Shown here in pieces: positions 17,830 to 23,814 of a stretch of 64,000 bases of DNA. The stretch comes from Kitasatospora cinereorecta (GTDB taxonomy: Bacteria > Actinomycetota > Actinomycetes > Streptomycetales > Streptomycetaceae): assembly GCF_024172095.1 (NCBI RefSeq), contig NZ_JAMZDX010000003.1, positions 62,001-126,000 of the forward strand, read 5' to 3'. The translations under genes were made by a program, and so were the position numbers. The first letter of the stretch is position 1, and each line of letters starts with the position of its first letter. A model generated the notes under the pieces. That model saw only the letters and a program-made list of their open reading frames with translations. It made no database searches and was not told the origin of the DNA.

Positions 17830-18810
17830 ATGTCCGCCGAATTCCCGTACGTCCGTCCCCGCCGGCTGCGCTCCACCCCGGCGATGCGTCGGCTGGTCGC
17901 CGAGACCAGGTTGCACCCGGCCGAGCTGATCCTGCCCGCCTTCGTCCGCGAGGGCATCAGCGAGCCGAAGCCGATCACCTCGATGCCGGGCGTGGTCCAG
18001 CACACCCGGGACACCCTGCGCCGGGCGGCCGTGGAGGCGGCCGAGGCGGGCCTGGGCGGCATCATGCTGTTCGGCGTGCCCGAGGTGCAGGACGCGATCG
18101 GCAGCGAGGGCACCAACCCGGACGGCATCCTGCAGCAGGCGATCCGCGACGTGGTCGCCGAGGTCGGCGACCAGCTGGTCGTCATGTCCGACCTGTGCCT
18201 GGACGAGTACACCGACCACGGCCACTGCGGCGTGCTCGCCGCGGACGGCAGCGTGGACAACGACGCCACCCTGGAGCGGTACGCCGAGATGGCGGTCGTG
18301 CAGGCGGACGCGGGCGTCCACCTGGTCGGCCCGTCCGGCATGATGGACGGCCAGATCGGTGTGGTCCGCCGGGCGCTGGACGAGGCCGGCCACCAGGACA
18401 CCGGCATCCTCGCCTACACCGCCAAGTACGCGTCGGCGTTCTTCGGCCCGTTCCGCGAGGCGGTCGGCTCCTCGCTCAAGGGTGACCGCAAGTCGTACCA
18501 GCAGGACCCGGCCAACGCCCGGGAGTCGCTGCGCGAGCTGGAGCAGGACCTCGCCGAGGGCGCCGACCTGGTGATGGTCAAGCCCGCGATGGCGTACCTG
18601 GACATCCTGCGGCAGGTCGCCGACGCCTCCCCGGTGCCGGTCTCCGCGTACCAGGTCTCGGGCGAGTACGCGATGGTCGAGGCCGCCGCGGCCAACGGCT
18701 GGGTGGACCGCGAGCGGATCATCCTGGAGACGCTCACCTCGATCCGCCGGGCCGGCGCCGACCAGATCCTCACCTACTGGGCGGTCGAGGCCGCCCGGAT
18801 GCTCGGCTGA
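17830..18810 (+). CDS. hemB: Delta-aminolevulinic acid dehydratase (porphobilinogen synthase)
   Basis: Condenses two 5-aminolevulinates to porphobilinogen. 326 residues, full length. Schiff-base lysines are in [13 protein letters not shown] and [11 protein letters not shown]. The metal-site loop reads [15 protein letters not shown]: two of the three zinc cysteines of E. coli HemB (CxCx7C) are kept, but the middle one is Asp (CxDx7C), suggesting altered metal use. The ATG 17830 follows GAGGAGAGAAGG. It is separated from hemD by a 108-base gap containing a palindromic repeat, so it may be only partly co-transcribed. A 15-bp-stem terminator follows. Confidence 0.96.
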   Translation: MSAEFPYVRPRRLRSTPAMRRLVAETRLHPAELILPAFVREGISEPKPITSMPGVVQHTRDTLRRAAVEAAEAGLGGIMLFGVPEVQDAIGSEGTNPDGILQQAIRDVVAEVGDQLVVMSDLCLDEYTDHGHCGVLAADGSVDNDATLERYAEMAVVQADAGVHLVGPSGMMDGQIGVVRRALDEAGHQDTGILAYTAKYASAFFGPFREAVGSSLKGDRKSYQQDPANARESLRELEQDLAEGADLVMVKPAMAYLDILRQVADASPVPVSAYQVSGEYAMVEAAAANGWVDRERIILETLTSIRRAGADQILTYWAVEAARMLG

Positions 18811-18832
18811 CACCGCTCGACCGAACTCACCG

Positions 18833-18865
18833 GAAGGCCGGGCCGCCCAGGGCGGCCCGGCCTTC
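18833..18865. terminator. Terminator after hemB
   Basis: Perfect 15-bp stem (18833-18847 with 18851-18865) and three-base loop, 23 bases after the hemB stop. It sits between convergent genes and may serve both. Confidence 0.85.
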
Positions 18866-18879
18866 GGTCTGTCAGGGCG

Positions 18880-19137
18880 TCAGCCGATGTGGATGATGCC
18901 CGCGGCGCCGCCACCGGTCGCCGTGGAGGTCGCCCAGCCCCACTTGTGGCCGGCCGTGAAGATGTGGTCGGTCTCGGCGAAGCCGGCCTCGTGGAACGCC
19001 ACGAAGGGCTCGTCGGCCGTGGCCACGCCCTCGGCCGCGCCGCCCGCGTCCACGTGCGCGTAGGCGGGGGCGGAGATGCCGGCGACGGCCAGCGCCGCGA
19101 CCGCCGTCAGAACGACCTTGCCCAGCTTGCTGTTCAT
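18880..19137 (-). CDS. Small secreted protein of unknown function
   Basis: An 85-residue pre-protein, not recognised. It has a clear signal peptide (MNSKLGKVVLTAVAALAVAG to APAYA, cleavage likely before His28), leaving about 58 residues, cysteine-free, Gly/Ala/His-rich, ending IIHIG. The ATG follows GAGAGGACCACTG. Its mature N-terminus carries GAAEGVATADEP, loosely like the AEGVA(A/T) segment that begins mature chaplins in this window, but the chaplin core is absent. It neighbours the rodlin genes on the same strand. It may be a surface or aerial-growth protein; that is inference from context only. Confidence 0.75.
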   Translation of the reverse strand: MNSKLGKVVLTAVAALAVAGISAPAYAHVDAGGAAEGVATADEPFVAFHEAGFAETDHIFTAGHKWGWATSTATGGGAAGIIHIG

Positions 19138-19283
19138 CAGTGGTCCTCTCTGGAAAAGGGGATGATCTACACGTGATCACACGGCGCGCCCGCGGGTGCG
19201 GAGTACGCGCCGGGCCCGCGGCCTGTCACCCGTACGCGCCGCGGACGAACGGTCCTTGGGGCGCCGGGGCGGGGTCGCAGACG

Positions 19284-19327
19284 AAAAACCGCCGGGCCCG
19301 GGGGGTTGCTCCCCCCGAACCCGGCGG
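19284..19327 (-). terminator. Rho-independent terminator after rodlin 1
   Basis: On the minus strand a long GC stem (19327-19311 with 19305-19289, one interior bulge) is followed by TTTTT (19288-19284), 18 bases past the rodlin stop codon. It is a textbook terminator. Confidence 0.88.
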
Positions 19328-19345
19328 CCGACTGTGCTGCGGTGA

Positions 19346-19693
19346 TCAGCCGATCAGGTGGCTGACGCCGCCGTCGCCGCTGCCCAGGGTGTTCTGGCCC
19401 ACGACGCAGGTCTGCTCCGGGTTGTTGTTGAGGACGTTGGCCTCGATCGGGATCGCGAGACCGACGATCGCGCCGACACCGATGTTGTGGACCTCCGGCA
19501 GGCAGAGGTTCGGGTTGTCCAGGGTGTGGAAGTTGGGGCTGTGGTTGCCCTGGGTGCCAGTGGCGTTGGTGCCGCCGTTGCCCTGGACCGAGGCGGCCGA
19601 GCCGTCGGAGTCGGCGATCGCCATCGCGGGGGAGGCGGCCATGGTGAGGCCGGCGGCGGCGATACCGGCGGCGGCGAGAGCCTTCTTGATCAT
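19346..19693 (-). CDS. Rodlin 1
   Basis: A 115-residue secreted rodlin of the RdlA/RdlB family, surface proteins that organise chaplin amyloid into the rodlet layer of aerial hyphae and spores. Signal peptide MIKKALAAAGIAAAGLTMAA to AMA; the mature part begins IADSDGSAASVQGNGG and carries GNHSPNFHTLDNPNLCLPEVHNIGVG, the two cysteines (LCLPE and QTCVVG), and the C-terminal GSGDGGVSHLIG. ATG 19693 is preceded by AAAAGGAACTCCAG. It is a paralogue of rodlin 2, 154 bases upstream on the same strand, with its own terminator. BldN control is expected from knowledge of other Streptomyces. Confidence 0.93.
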   Translation of the reverse strand: MIKKALAAAGIAAAGLTMAASPAMAIADSDGSAASVQGNGGTNATGTQGNHSPNFHTLDNPNLCLPEVHNIGVGAIVGLAIPIEANVLNNNPEQTCVVGQNTLGSGDGGVSHLIG

Positions 19694-19847
19694 CTCTGGA
19701 GTTCCTTTTCGGATCTGATGGAGGTGGAGCAGTGGCCCAACTCGTGGCTCGAACTGGGCGGTTGGCCGAACCGGCCGGGGGAGCGGACCGGGTCGGTGCG
19801 GCCGCGCGGAGCGGGGGCTCCGCGGGCCGCGGGGCAGTGACGGGACG

Positions 19848-20192
19848 TCAGCCGACCAGGTGGCTGACGCCGCCGTCGCCGCTGCCGACGGTGCCCTCGC
19901 CGACCACGCAGGTCTGCTTGGGCTGGTTGTTGAGAGCGTCCACCTCGACCGGGACAGCGACGCCGAGGATGCCGACGCCGATGTTGTGGATCTCCGGGAG
20001 GCAGACGTTCGGGTTGTCGAAGAAGTGGAAGTTCGGGCTGTGGTTGCCCCAGGTGCCGGTGGCGTTGGTGCCGCCGTTGCCCTGGATGGACGCGGCCGAG
20101 CCGTCCGAGTTGGCGATGGCGCCGGCGGGGGCGGACGCCGCGGCCAGGGCAGCGGCAGCCATGCCGACGGACGCGAAAGTCTTCTTGAGCAT
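19848..20192 (-). CDS. Rodlin 2
   Basis: A 114-residue secreted rodlin: signal peptide MLKKTFASVGMAAAALAA to AGA, then IANSDGSAASIQGNGG, GNHSPNFHFFDNPNVCLPEIHNIGVG, cysteines in VCLPE and QTCVVG, ending GDGGVSHLVG. Strongly similar to rodlin 1 along the whole mature chain, so the pair arose by tandem duplication. The ATG 20192 follows CAGAGAGGTATCTCCCC. A BldN-type promoter match (20266-20293) lies 74 bases upstream. Its role is assembly of the rodlet layer on aerial structures. Confidence 0.93.
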   Translation of the reverse strand: MLKKTFASVGMAAAALAAASAPAGAIANSDGSAASIQGNGGTNATGTWGNHSPNFHFFDNPNVCLPEIHNIGVGILGVAVPVEVDALNNQPKQTCVVGEGTVGSGDGGVSHLVG

Positions 20193-20532
20193 GGGGAGAT
20201 ACCTCTCTGAAATGCTGTTGCCCGGCCGGTCGCGACGGGCTGTGTACTTCTTCCGTCCACCGCACTCAACGAGAAGTCGGGCCGGTGGTTGTTAGCCCGT
20301 TGGAGGGGATTCGCGATCCGCTCCGCAACCCGTCTCGTCTGCGACGTCCGGATCAAAGAGCGGCGGGCGGGAAAGTTACGGGATCTCCGGGAAAATCGTC
20401 GACGATCTCTCTTGGTGCGCACATTGCGGTCGGATTATTAGGCCGTTCCGGTTACCTGGTGCTATCCCGTCCGCCGGTGGCTCGTTCAGGCAGGGTGCCC
20501 ACGCATCAGCCACGCACAGAACGGTGAACAGC
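20193..20532. other. Divergent promoter region, rodlin 2 / secreted protein
   Basis: 340 bases without a gene. It holds the rodlin 2 promoter candidate. The part from 20390 to 20470 is AT-richer (around TCGGATTATTAGG) and may carry the promoter of the rightward secreted-protein gene. Confidence 0.6.
20266..20293 (-). promoter_or_regulatory. BldN-type promoter candidate for rodlin 2
   Basis: On the minus strand AACAAC (20293-20288), a 16-base spacer, then CGTTGA (20271-20266). The -10 equals the remembered BldN consensus CGTTGA and the -35 keeps the AAC of CGTAAC; the spacing of 16 is as expected. It is 74 bases before the rodlin ATG. Confidence 0.6.
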
Positions 20533-21240
20533 ATGAAGCTCTCCAAGCGGGCGACCGGTGCCCTGCTGCTGGCGGTCGGCGCCGGCGTCGCGAGCACCCA
20601 GGGCCTGGCGCACGCCGCCCCGAAGACCCCCGCTGAGGTGGCGGCCATCGAGAACCAACTCGGCCACCAGGAGGTGCCGTACACCATTCCGCTCGGCGCG
20701 GCGACCTCGCAGGTCCCGCTGCTGCCCGAGGGCGGTGAGATCCACGGCTCGGTCCCCACCTCGCCGCTGATGCCGCCCACCGAGACCAACGAGGACCCCT
20801 CGCAGCCGATCCCGGCGCACATCCTGCCCGCGCTGAACGGCGGCAAGGAGGGGCCGTCGCTGGGCGCCAGCCTGCCGCTGCCCGCCGCCGACCACTCCGC
20901 CGACCTGGGCACCCTCGGCCTGGACGCGCCGGCCGCGCCGCTCAACCTGGCCAGCCCGGCGCTGGGCATCGGCCGTCCGGTCTCCTTCGTCCAGGGCCAG
21001 AGCGGCCAGCTCGCCGACGCCGCGCTCTCGCTCGACCAGGTCGACCCGCACGTGGTGACCGGCCCGGTGCAGGCCGTCCCGGGCGCCAAGGCCGAGCTCG
21101 GCGGCCCGGACCAGAAGCTCTCGGTCACCGACTCGGTGCGCAACCTCACCGCGACCACCACCGGCACGGTCGGCGGGATCCTGGACCAGGCGGAGCCCGT
21201 CGAGACGGTCGGCTCGGCGCTGGACCGGAACGCGGTCTGA
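20533..21240 (+). CDS. Secreted protein of unknown function in the rodlin-chaplin cluster
   Basis: A 235-residue pre-protein, not recognised. Signal peptide MKLSKRATGALLLAVGAG to GLAHA, then about 205 residues rich in Pro, Leu, Gly and Ala without cysteines, membrane spans or recognisable catalytic motifs. Segments such as EVPYTIPLGAATSQVPLLP and LGIGRPVSFVQGQSGQLADA suggest an extended, low-complexity surface protein. ATG 20533 is preferred; an in-frame GTG at 20524 would add three residues. It is transcribed away from rodlin 2 and faces the next secreted-protein gene (21414) tail to tail, suggesting a role at the hyphal surface (inference). Confidence 0.75.
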   Translation: MKLSKRATGALLLAVGAGVASTQGLAHAAPKTPAEVAAIENQLGHQEVPYTIPLGAATSQVPLLPEGGEIHGSVPTSPLMPPTETNEDPSQPIPAHILPALNGGKEGPSLGASLPLPAADHSADLGTLGLDAPAAPLNLASPALGIGRPVSFVQGQSGQLADAALSLDQVDPHVVTGPVQAVPGAKAELGGPDQKLSVTDSVRNLTATTTGTVGGILDQAEPVETVGSALDRNAV

Positions 21241-21413
21241 CGGATCGCGGACTCACGGATCCCGGTCCGGCGGATCGTACCCGGTCGGCCCGCACCCGAC
21301 CGGCGGTCCGTACGCCGGTGGCCCGGTGAACTCCCGGCACGCGTGAGCCCGGCACCCCCGCGGGGGCGCCGGGCTCCGTGGCGTCCGGCTCTGCGTCCTG
21401 GTCGGCGTCCGGC

Positions 21414-21803
21414 TCAGCCCGGCAGGACGCCCAGCAGCGAACCGGCCAGCGGCAGGTCCTTGGCGCCGCCGCCGCCGCTCAGCGGCCCGGTCAGGGCCGA
21501 GCTCGCGACCGGGGCCATCCCGTTGTCCGGCTGCACCGCGACGCCGTTGTTGAGCACGTCGGCGGAGGAGTTGGCCCACGGGTCGAGCCGCAGGCCCTTC
21601 AGCGGCGCGACGGCGTAGCCGAGGGCGGCGGTGGTGCCGCCGACCGCCTGGGTGGGGTCGGTGTTCTGCAGATGGGTGGTGGGCATCGGGAGGTCGGCGA
21701 GCCGGTCCTCGGCGGCCTGGGCGGTCTGGGCGGTGACGCCGCTCAGCAGCATCGCCGCGCCGAGGGCCGCCAGCGCGCCCGCGCCGGTGGTCGTGCGAGA
21801 CAT
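21414..21803 (-). CDS. Small secreted protein of unknown function
   Basis: A 129-residue pre-protein, not recognised. The signal peptide (MSRTTTGAGALAALGAAMLL to AQTAQA) precedes about 100 residues, cysteine-free, with LPMPTTHLQNTDPTQAVGG, LKGLRLDPWANSSADVLNNG and a Gly/Leu-rich C-terminus ending GSLLGVLPG. The ATG 21803 follows GAAGGATGCTCCG. Like its convergent neighbour at 20533 it is low-complexity and Pro/Gly/Leu-rich, but I see no alignment between the two. It sits between rodlins and chaplins and could be a co-regulated surface component. Confidence 0.72.
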   Translation of the reverse strand: MSRTTTGAGALAALGAAMLLSGVTAQTAQAAEDRLADLPMPTTHLQNTDPTQAVGGTTAALGYAVAPLKGLRLDPWANSSADVLNNGVAVQPDNGMAPVASSALTGPLSGGGGAKDLPLAGSLLGVLPG

Positions 21804-21922
21804 CGGAGCATCCTTCGGTGGGGTCGGGTCGGGTGAGGAGGGGCGCCTGCCGATACGCCCACTGCCCCCCGGCCGGTGGGCCGAGGGGCAGCAGATGTGC
21901 GGGGTGCCGATCAGCGAACCGG

Positions 21923-22183
21923 TCAGCAGTCGTCGTCCGGAAGGTCGACGTTGGCGCAGGAGTTGCCGAACGCGGGGTTCAGCAGGCCGACGACGTCGAT
22001 GGAGTTGCCGCAGACGTTCACGGGGACGTGGACCGGAACCTGCACCAGGTTCCCGGACACCACGCCGGGCGAGTTCGTGGCGACACCCTCGGCCTCGGCG
22101 CCGGCGTTGGCGACACCGGCACCGGCCATCACCAGGCCGGCGGCAGCGGCGGAGAGGATGGCGGCCTTCTTCACGTTCTGCAT
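21923..22183 (-). CDS. Short chaplin with extra C-terminal cysteine tail
   Basis: An 86-residue short chaplin, a secreted amyloid-forming surfactant that coats aerial hyphae. The signal peptide ends near VANA; the mature hydrophobic domain is AEGVATNSPGVVSGNLVQVP, VHVPVNVCGNSIDVVGLL, NPAFGNSCANV. The two canonical cysteines are present, but the chain continues with DLPDDDC, adding an acidic tail and a third cysteine not found in the other three copies here. The ATG follows CTAGGAGATCTACCCCC. It lies 83 bases past the next chaplin on the same strand, with a terminator between. Confidence 0.92.
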   Translation of the reverse strand: MQNVKKAAILSAAAAGLVMAGAGVANAGAEAEGVATNSPGVVSGNLVQVPVHVPVNVCGNSIDVVGLLNPAFGNSCANVDLPDDDC

Positions 22184-22219
22184 GGGGGTAGATCTCCTAG
22201 ATCACACACGGGGAGGGGT

Positions 22220-22250
22220 GCGCCGCACCGTGCCGGGCACGGTGCGGCGC
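22220..22250 (-). terminator. Terminator between two chaplin genes
   Basis: Perfect 14-bp stem GCGCCGCACCGTGC / GCACGGTGCGGCGC (22220-22233, 22237-22250) with a three-base loop, 16 bases past the upstream chaplin stop. It implies separate transcription of the two genes. Confidence 0.8.
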
Positions 22251-22266
22251 GTCAGCTCGCGCTGAG

Positions 22267-22509
22267 TCAGCCGATGTTGGCGCAGTGGTTGCCGAAGGCC
22301 GGGTTCAGCAGGCCGATCACGTTGATCGAGTTGCCGCAGACGTTGACCGGGATGTGCACCGGCACCTGGATCAGGTTGCCGGAGAGCACGCCGGGGGAGT
22401 TGGCGGCGACGCCCTCGGCGGTCGAGGACGCGGCGGCGACGCCGGCCGAGCCGAACGCCAGACCGGCGGCGGCGATGGTCAGGACCGCGGCCTTCTTGAA
22501 GTTGCGCAT
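22267..22509 (-). CDS. Short chaplin
   Basis: An 80-residue short chaplin: signal peptide MRNFKKAAVLTIAAAGLAFG to AAAS, then AEGVAANSPGVLSGNLIQVP, VHIPVNVCGNSINVIGLL and NPAFGNHCANIG with the two cysteines that form the intramolecular disulfide. Secreted to the surface of aerial hyphae, where chaplins lower water surface tension and form fibrils. ATG 22509 follows CGGAGGAAGAAACCC. No BldN-type promoter is visible in the 293 bases upstream; a 7-bp inverted repeat lies at 22556-22579. Confidence 0.93.
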   Translation of the reverse strand: MRNFKKAAVLTIAAAGLAFGSAGVAAASSTAEGVAANSPGVLSGNLIQVPVHIPVNVCGNSINVIGLLNPAFGNHCANIG

Positions 22510-22555
22510 GGGTTTCTTCCTCCGATTTCTGCCCGACTCGTGAATGGTCGGGTGC

Positions 22556-22579
22556 CGGGCGAAATAGCATTATCGCCCG
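22556..22579. promoter_or_regulatory. Inverted repeat upstream of chaplin
   Basis: CGGGCGA (22556-22562) and TCGCCCG (22573-22579) with an AT-rich 10-base loop, 47 bases before the chaplin start codon, in an otherwise empty 293-base gap. It could be an operator or a 5'-UTR hairpin. Confidence 0.35.
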
Positions 22580-22802
22580 ATGAATTTGGGATGCGCCGTG
22601 ATTGTCACTCACGCGGCCCATCTGGCGCGTGTCGCCCGTGGATTGGGCGAGGCGGGCCGCATTTCGTGTGCGCCTGACGACTTTTCTCGCACGGCCGGGC
22701 AAAGGTCGCACATCGGCGCGGCCAGGAGAGTTGCTGCGTCATCCTGGGGTCAGCGGAGCCGGTCCGCCCGAACGGGTGCGTCCAGGTGGACCCGTCGGCC
22801 CG

Positions 22803-23054
22803 TCAGGCGTTCAGGCAGGAGTTGCCGAACGCCGGGTTCAGGACGCCGATCACGTCCACGGTGTTCCCGCAGAGGTTGATCGGAACGTGGACCGGCACCT
22901 GGATGAGGTTGCCGGACAGCACACCGGGCGAACCGGCGGCGACGCCCTCGGCCGACGCGCCGTGGGCGCCGTGGGCCGAGGCCGCGCCGGCGGCACCGAG
23001 GAGCAGGGCCGCGGCGGCCGCGGTGCCGAACGCGCCGTAGGCGAGCTTGCGCAT
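22803..23054 (-). CDS. Short chaplin (divergent member)
   Basis: An 83-residue short chaplin with signal peptide MRKLAYGAFGTAAAAALLLG to ASA, a His/Gly-rich start of the mature chain (HGAHGASAEGVAAGS), then SGNLIQVPVHVPINLCGNTVDVIGVLNPAFGNSCLNA. Both cysteines are kept; INLCGNTVDVIGV and the LNA end differ from the other copies, so it may be a different orthologue group. ATG 23054 follows GCAGAAGAAATGAGACTGC. It is divergent from the chaplin at 23301; the 246-base gap contains a BldN-type promoter facing right. Confidence 0.92.
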   Translation of the reverse strand: MRKLAYGAFGTAAAAALLLGAAGAASAHGAHGASAEGVAAGSPGVLSGNLIQVPVHVPINLCGNTVDVIGVLNPAFGNSCLNA

Positions 23055-23191
23055 GATGCAGTCTCATTTCTTCTGCGGGGTGGAGCGGGTTTCGCCAGGA
23101 AGAACGAGGCACGGCTCGGGGGGAAACGGGCTGATGTCGCGATCACCCGAATGCCTGGATTGCTCCGGACGGGTGAATGTCGGGGGGCGGG

Positions 23192-23219
23192 CGCAACCCG
23201 GCCCGGGAGGTCTCGTTGC
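23192..23219 (+). promoter_or_regulatory. BldN-type promoter for chaplin at 23301
   Basis: CGCAAC (23192-23197), a 16-base spacer, then CGTTGC (23214-23219), against the remembered BldN consensus CGTAAC-n16-CGTTGA: ten of twelve bases match. It lies 81 bases before the ATG. The element is itself nearly palindromic, so leftward use is possible. Confidence 0.65.
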
Positions 23220-23300
23220 CCGTGGTGCACGCCCTGTGCGCTTCCGTGCTGAGCCTCGGTGCGCGGCAATGGGAAGATCTGATTTATCGAGGAGACTCAT

Positions 23301-23540
23301 ATGAGCGTCAAGAAGGCTGCCGCGGTCGGCGCCGCTGTCGTCGGCATCGTCGCGGCTGGTGCCGGCACCGCCATGGCGAGCGCCGGTGCCGAGGGCGTCG
23401 CGGCCGGCTCCCCCGGTGTGCTGTCCGGCAACGCCGTTCAGGTTCCGGTGCACATCCCGGTCAACGTCTGCGGCAACTCCATCGACGTGATCGGCCTGCT
23501 GAACCCCGCGTTCGGCAACTCCTGCGCCAACGTCGGCTGA
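23301..23540 (+). CDS. Short chaplin
   Basis: A 79-residue short chaplin. Signal peptide MSVKKAAAVGAAVVGIVAAG to AMA, mature region GAEGVAAGSPGVLSGNAVQVP, VHIPVNVCGNSIDVIGLL, NPAFGNSCANVG with both cysteines. ATG 23301 follows CGAGGAGACTCAT, a strong ribosome site. It is the only plus-strand chaplin in the cluster and has the clearest BldN-type promoter. It functions as a secreted, self-assembling coat protein for aerial growth. Confidence 0.94.
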   Translation: MSVKKAAAVGAAVVGIVAAGAGTAMASAGAEGVAAGSPGVLSGNAVQVPVHIPVNVCGNSIDVIGLLNPAFGNSCANVG

Positions 23541-23814
23541 CCGGACGGATCTCCGTTCGACCTGCCGGTCGATCCCGCACATCAGGGCCGCCGCCCCGCC
23601 TCTCCCCTCCTGGGGCGCGGGCGGCGGCTCTTTTGCGTGCCCCGGTCGGTTGCGGCCGGACCCGGGTTGTGCGGACAACTCCGGTGCGGTGAAGGCGTCA
23701 CGAGTCTTGTTGCATTACCTGTCAGTACCTATTATGTGAGCCTGGCTCATGTTCAACCCATGCTCCGCGCCGTCGGCCTGCACCGGCGGACCCCCACCCT
23801 GCAAGGAGTCATGA

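Noticed and set aside
15637..18813. A 1058-codon open frame on the minus strand across hemC, hemD and hemB
   Set aside because: It is a shadow of the GC3-rich plus-strand haem genes. The opposite frame encodes well-conserved enzymes with motifs, and the minus protein is Gly/Arg/Val-rich without family features.
19737..19766. BldN-type promoter for rodlin 1 (GCCAAC and AGTTGG)
   Set aside because: The spacing is 18 rather than 16 and the -10 matches poorly, so it is not called. The gene may use another promoter or be read from rodlin 2.
22510..22802. BldN-type promoter for the chaplin at 22267
   Set aside because: No CGTAAC/CGTTG pair at 15-18 spacing is present on the minus strand; only a 7-bp inverted repeat was found.
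21923..23540. Chaplin copies as a CRISPR-like or tandem DNA repeat array
   Set aside because: Similarity is at protein level between divergent short genes with separate terminators, not short identical DNA repeats with spacers.
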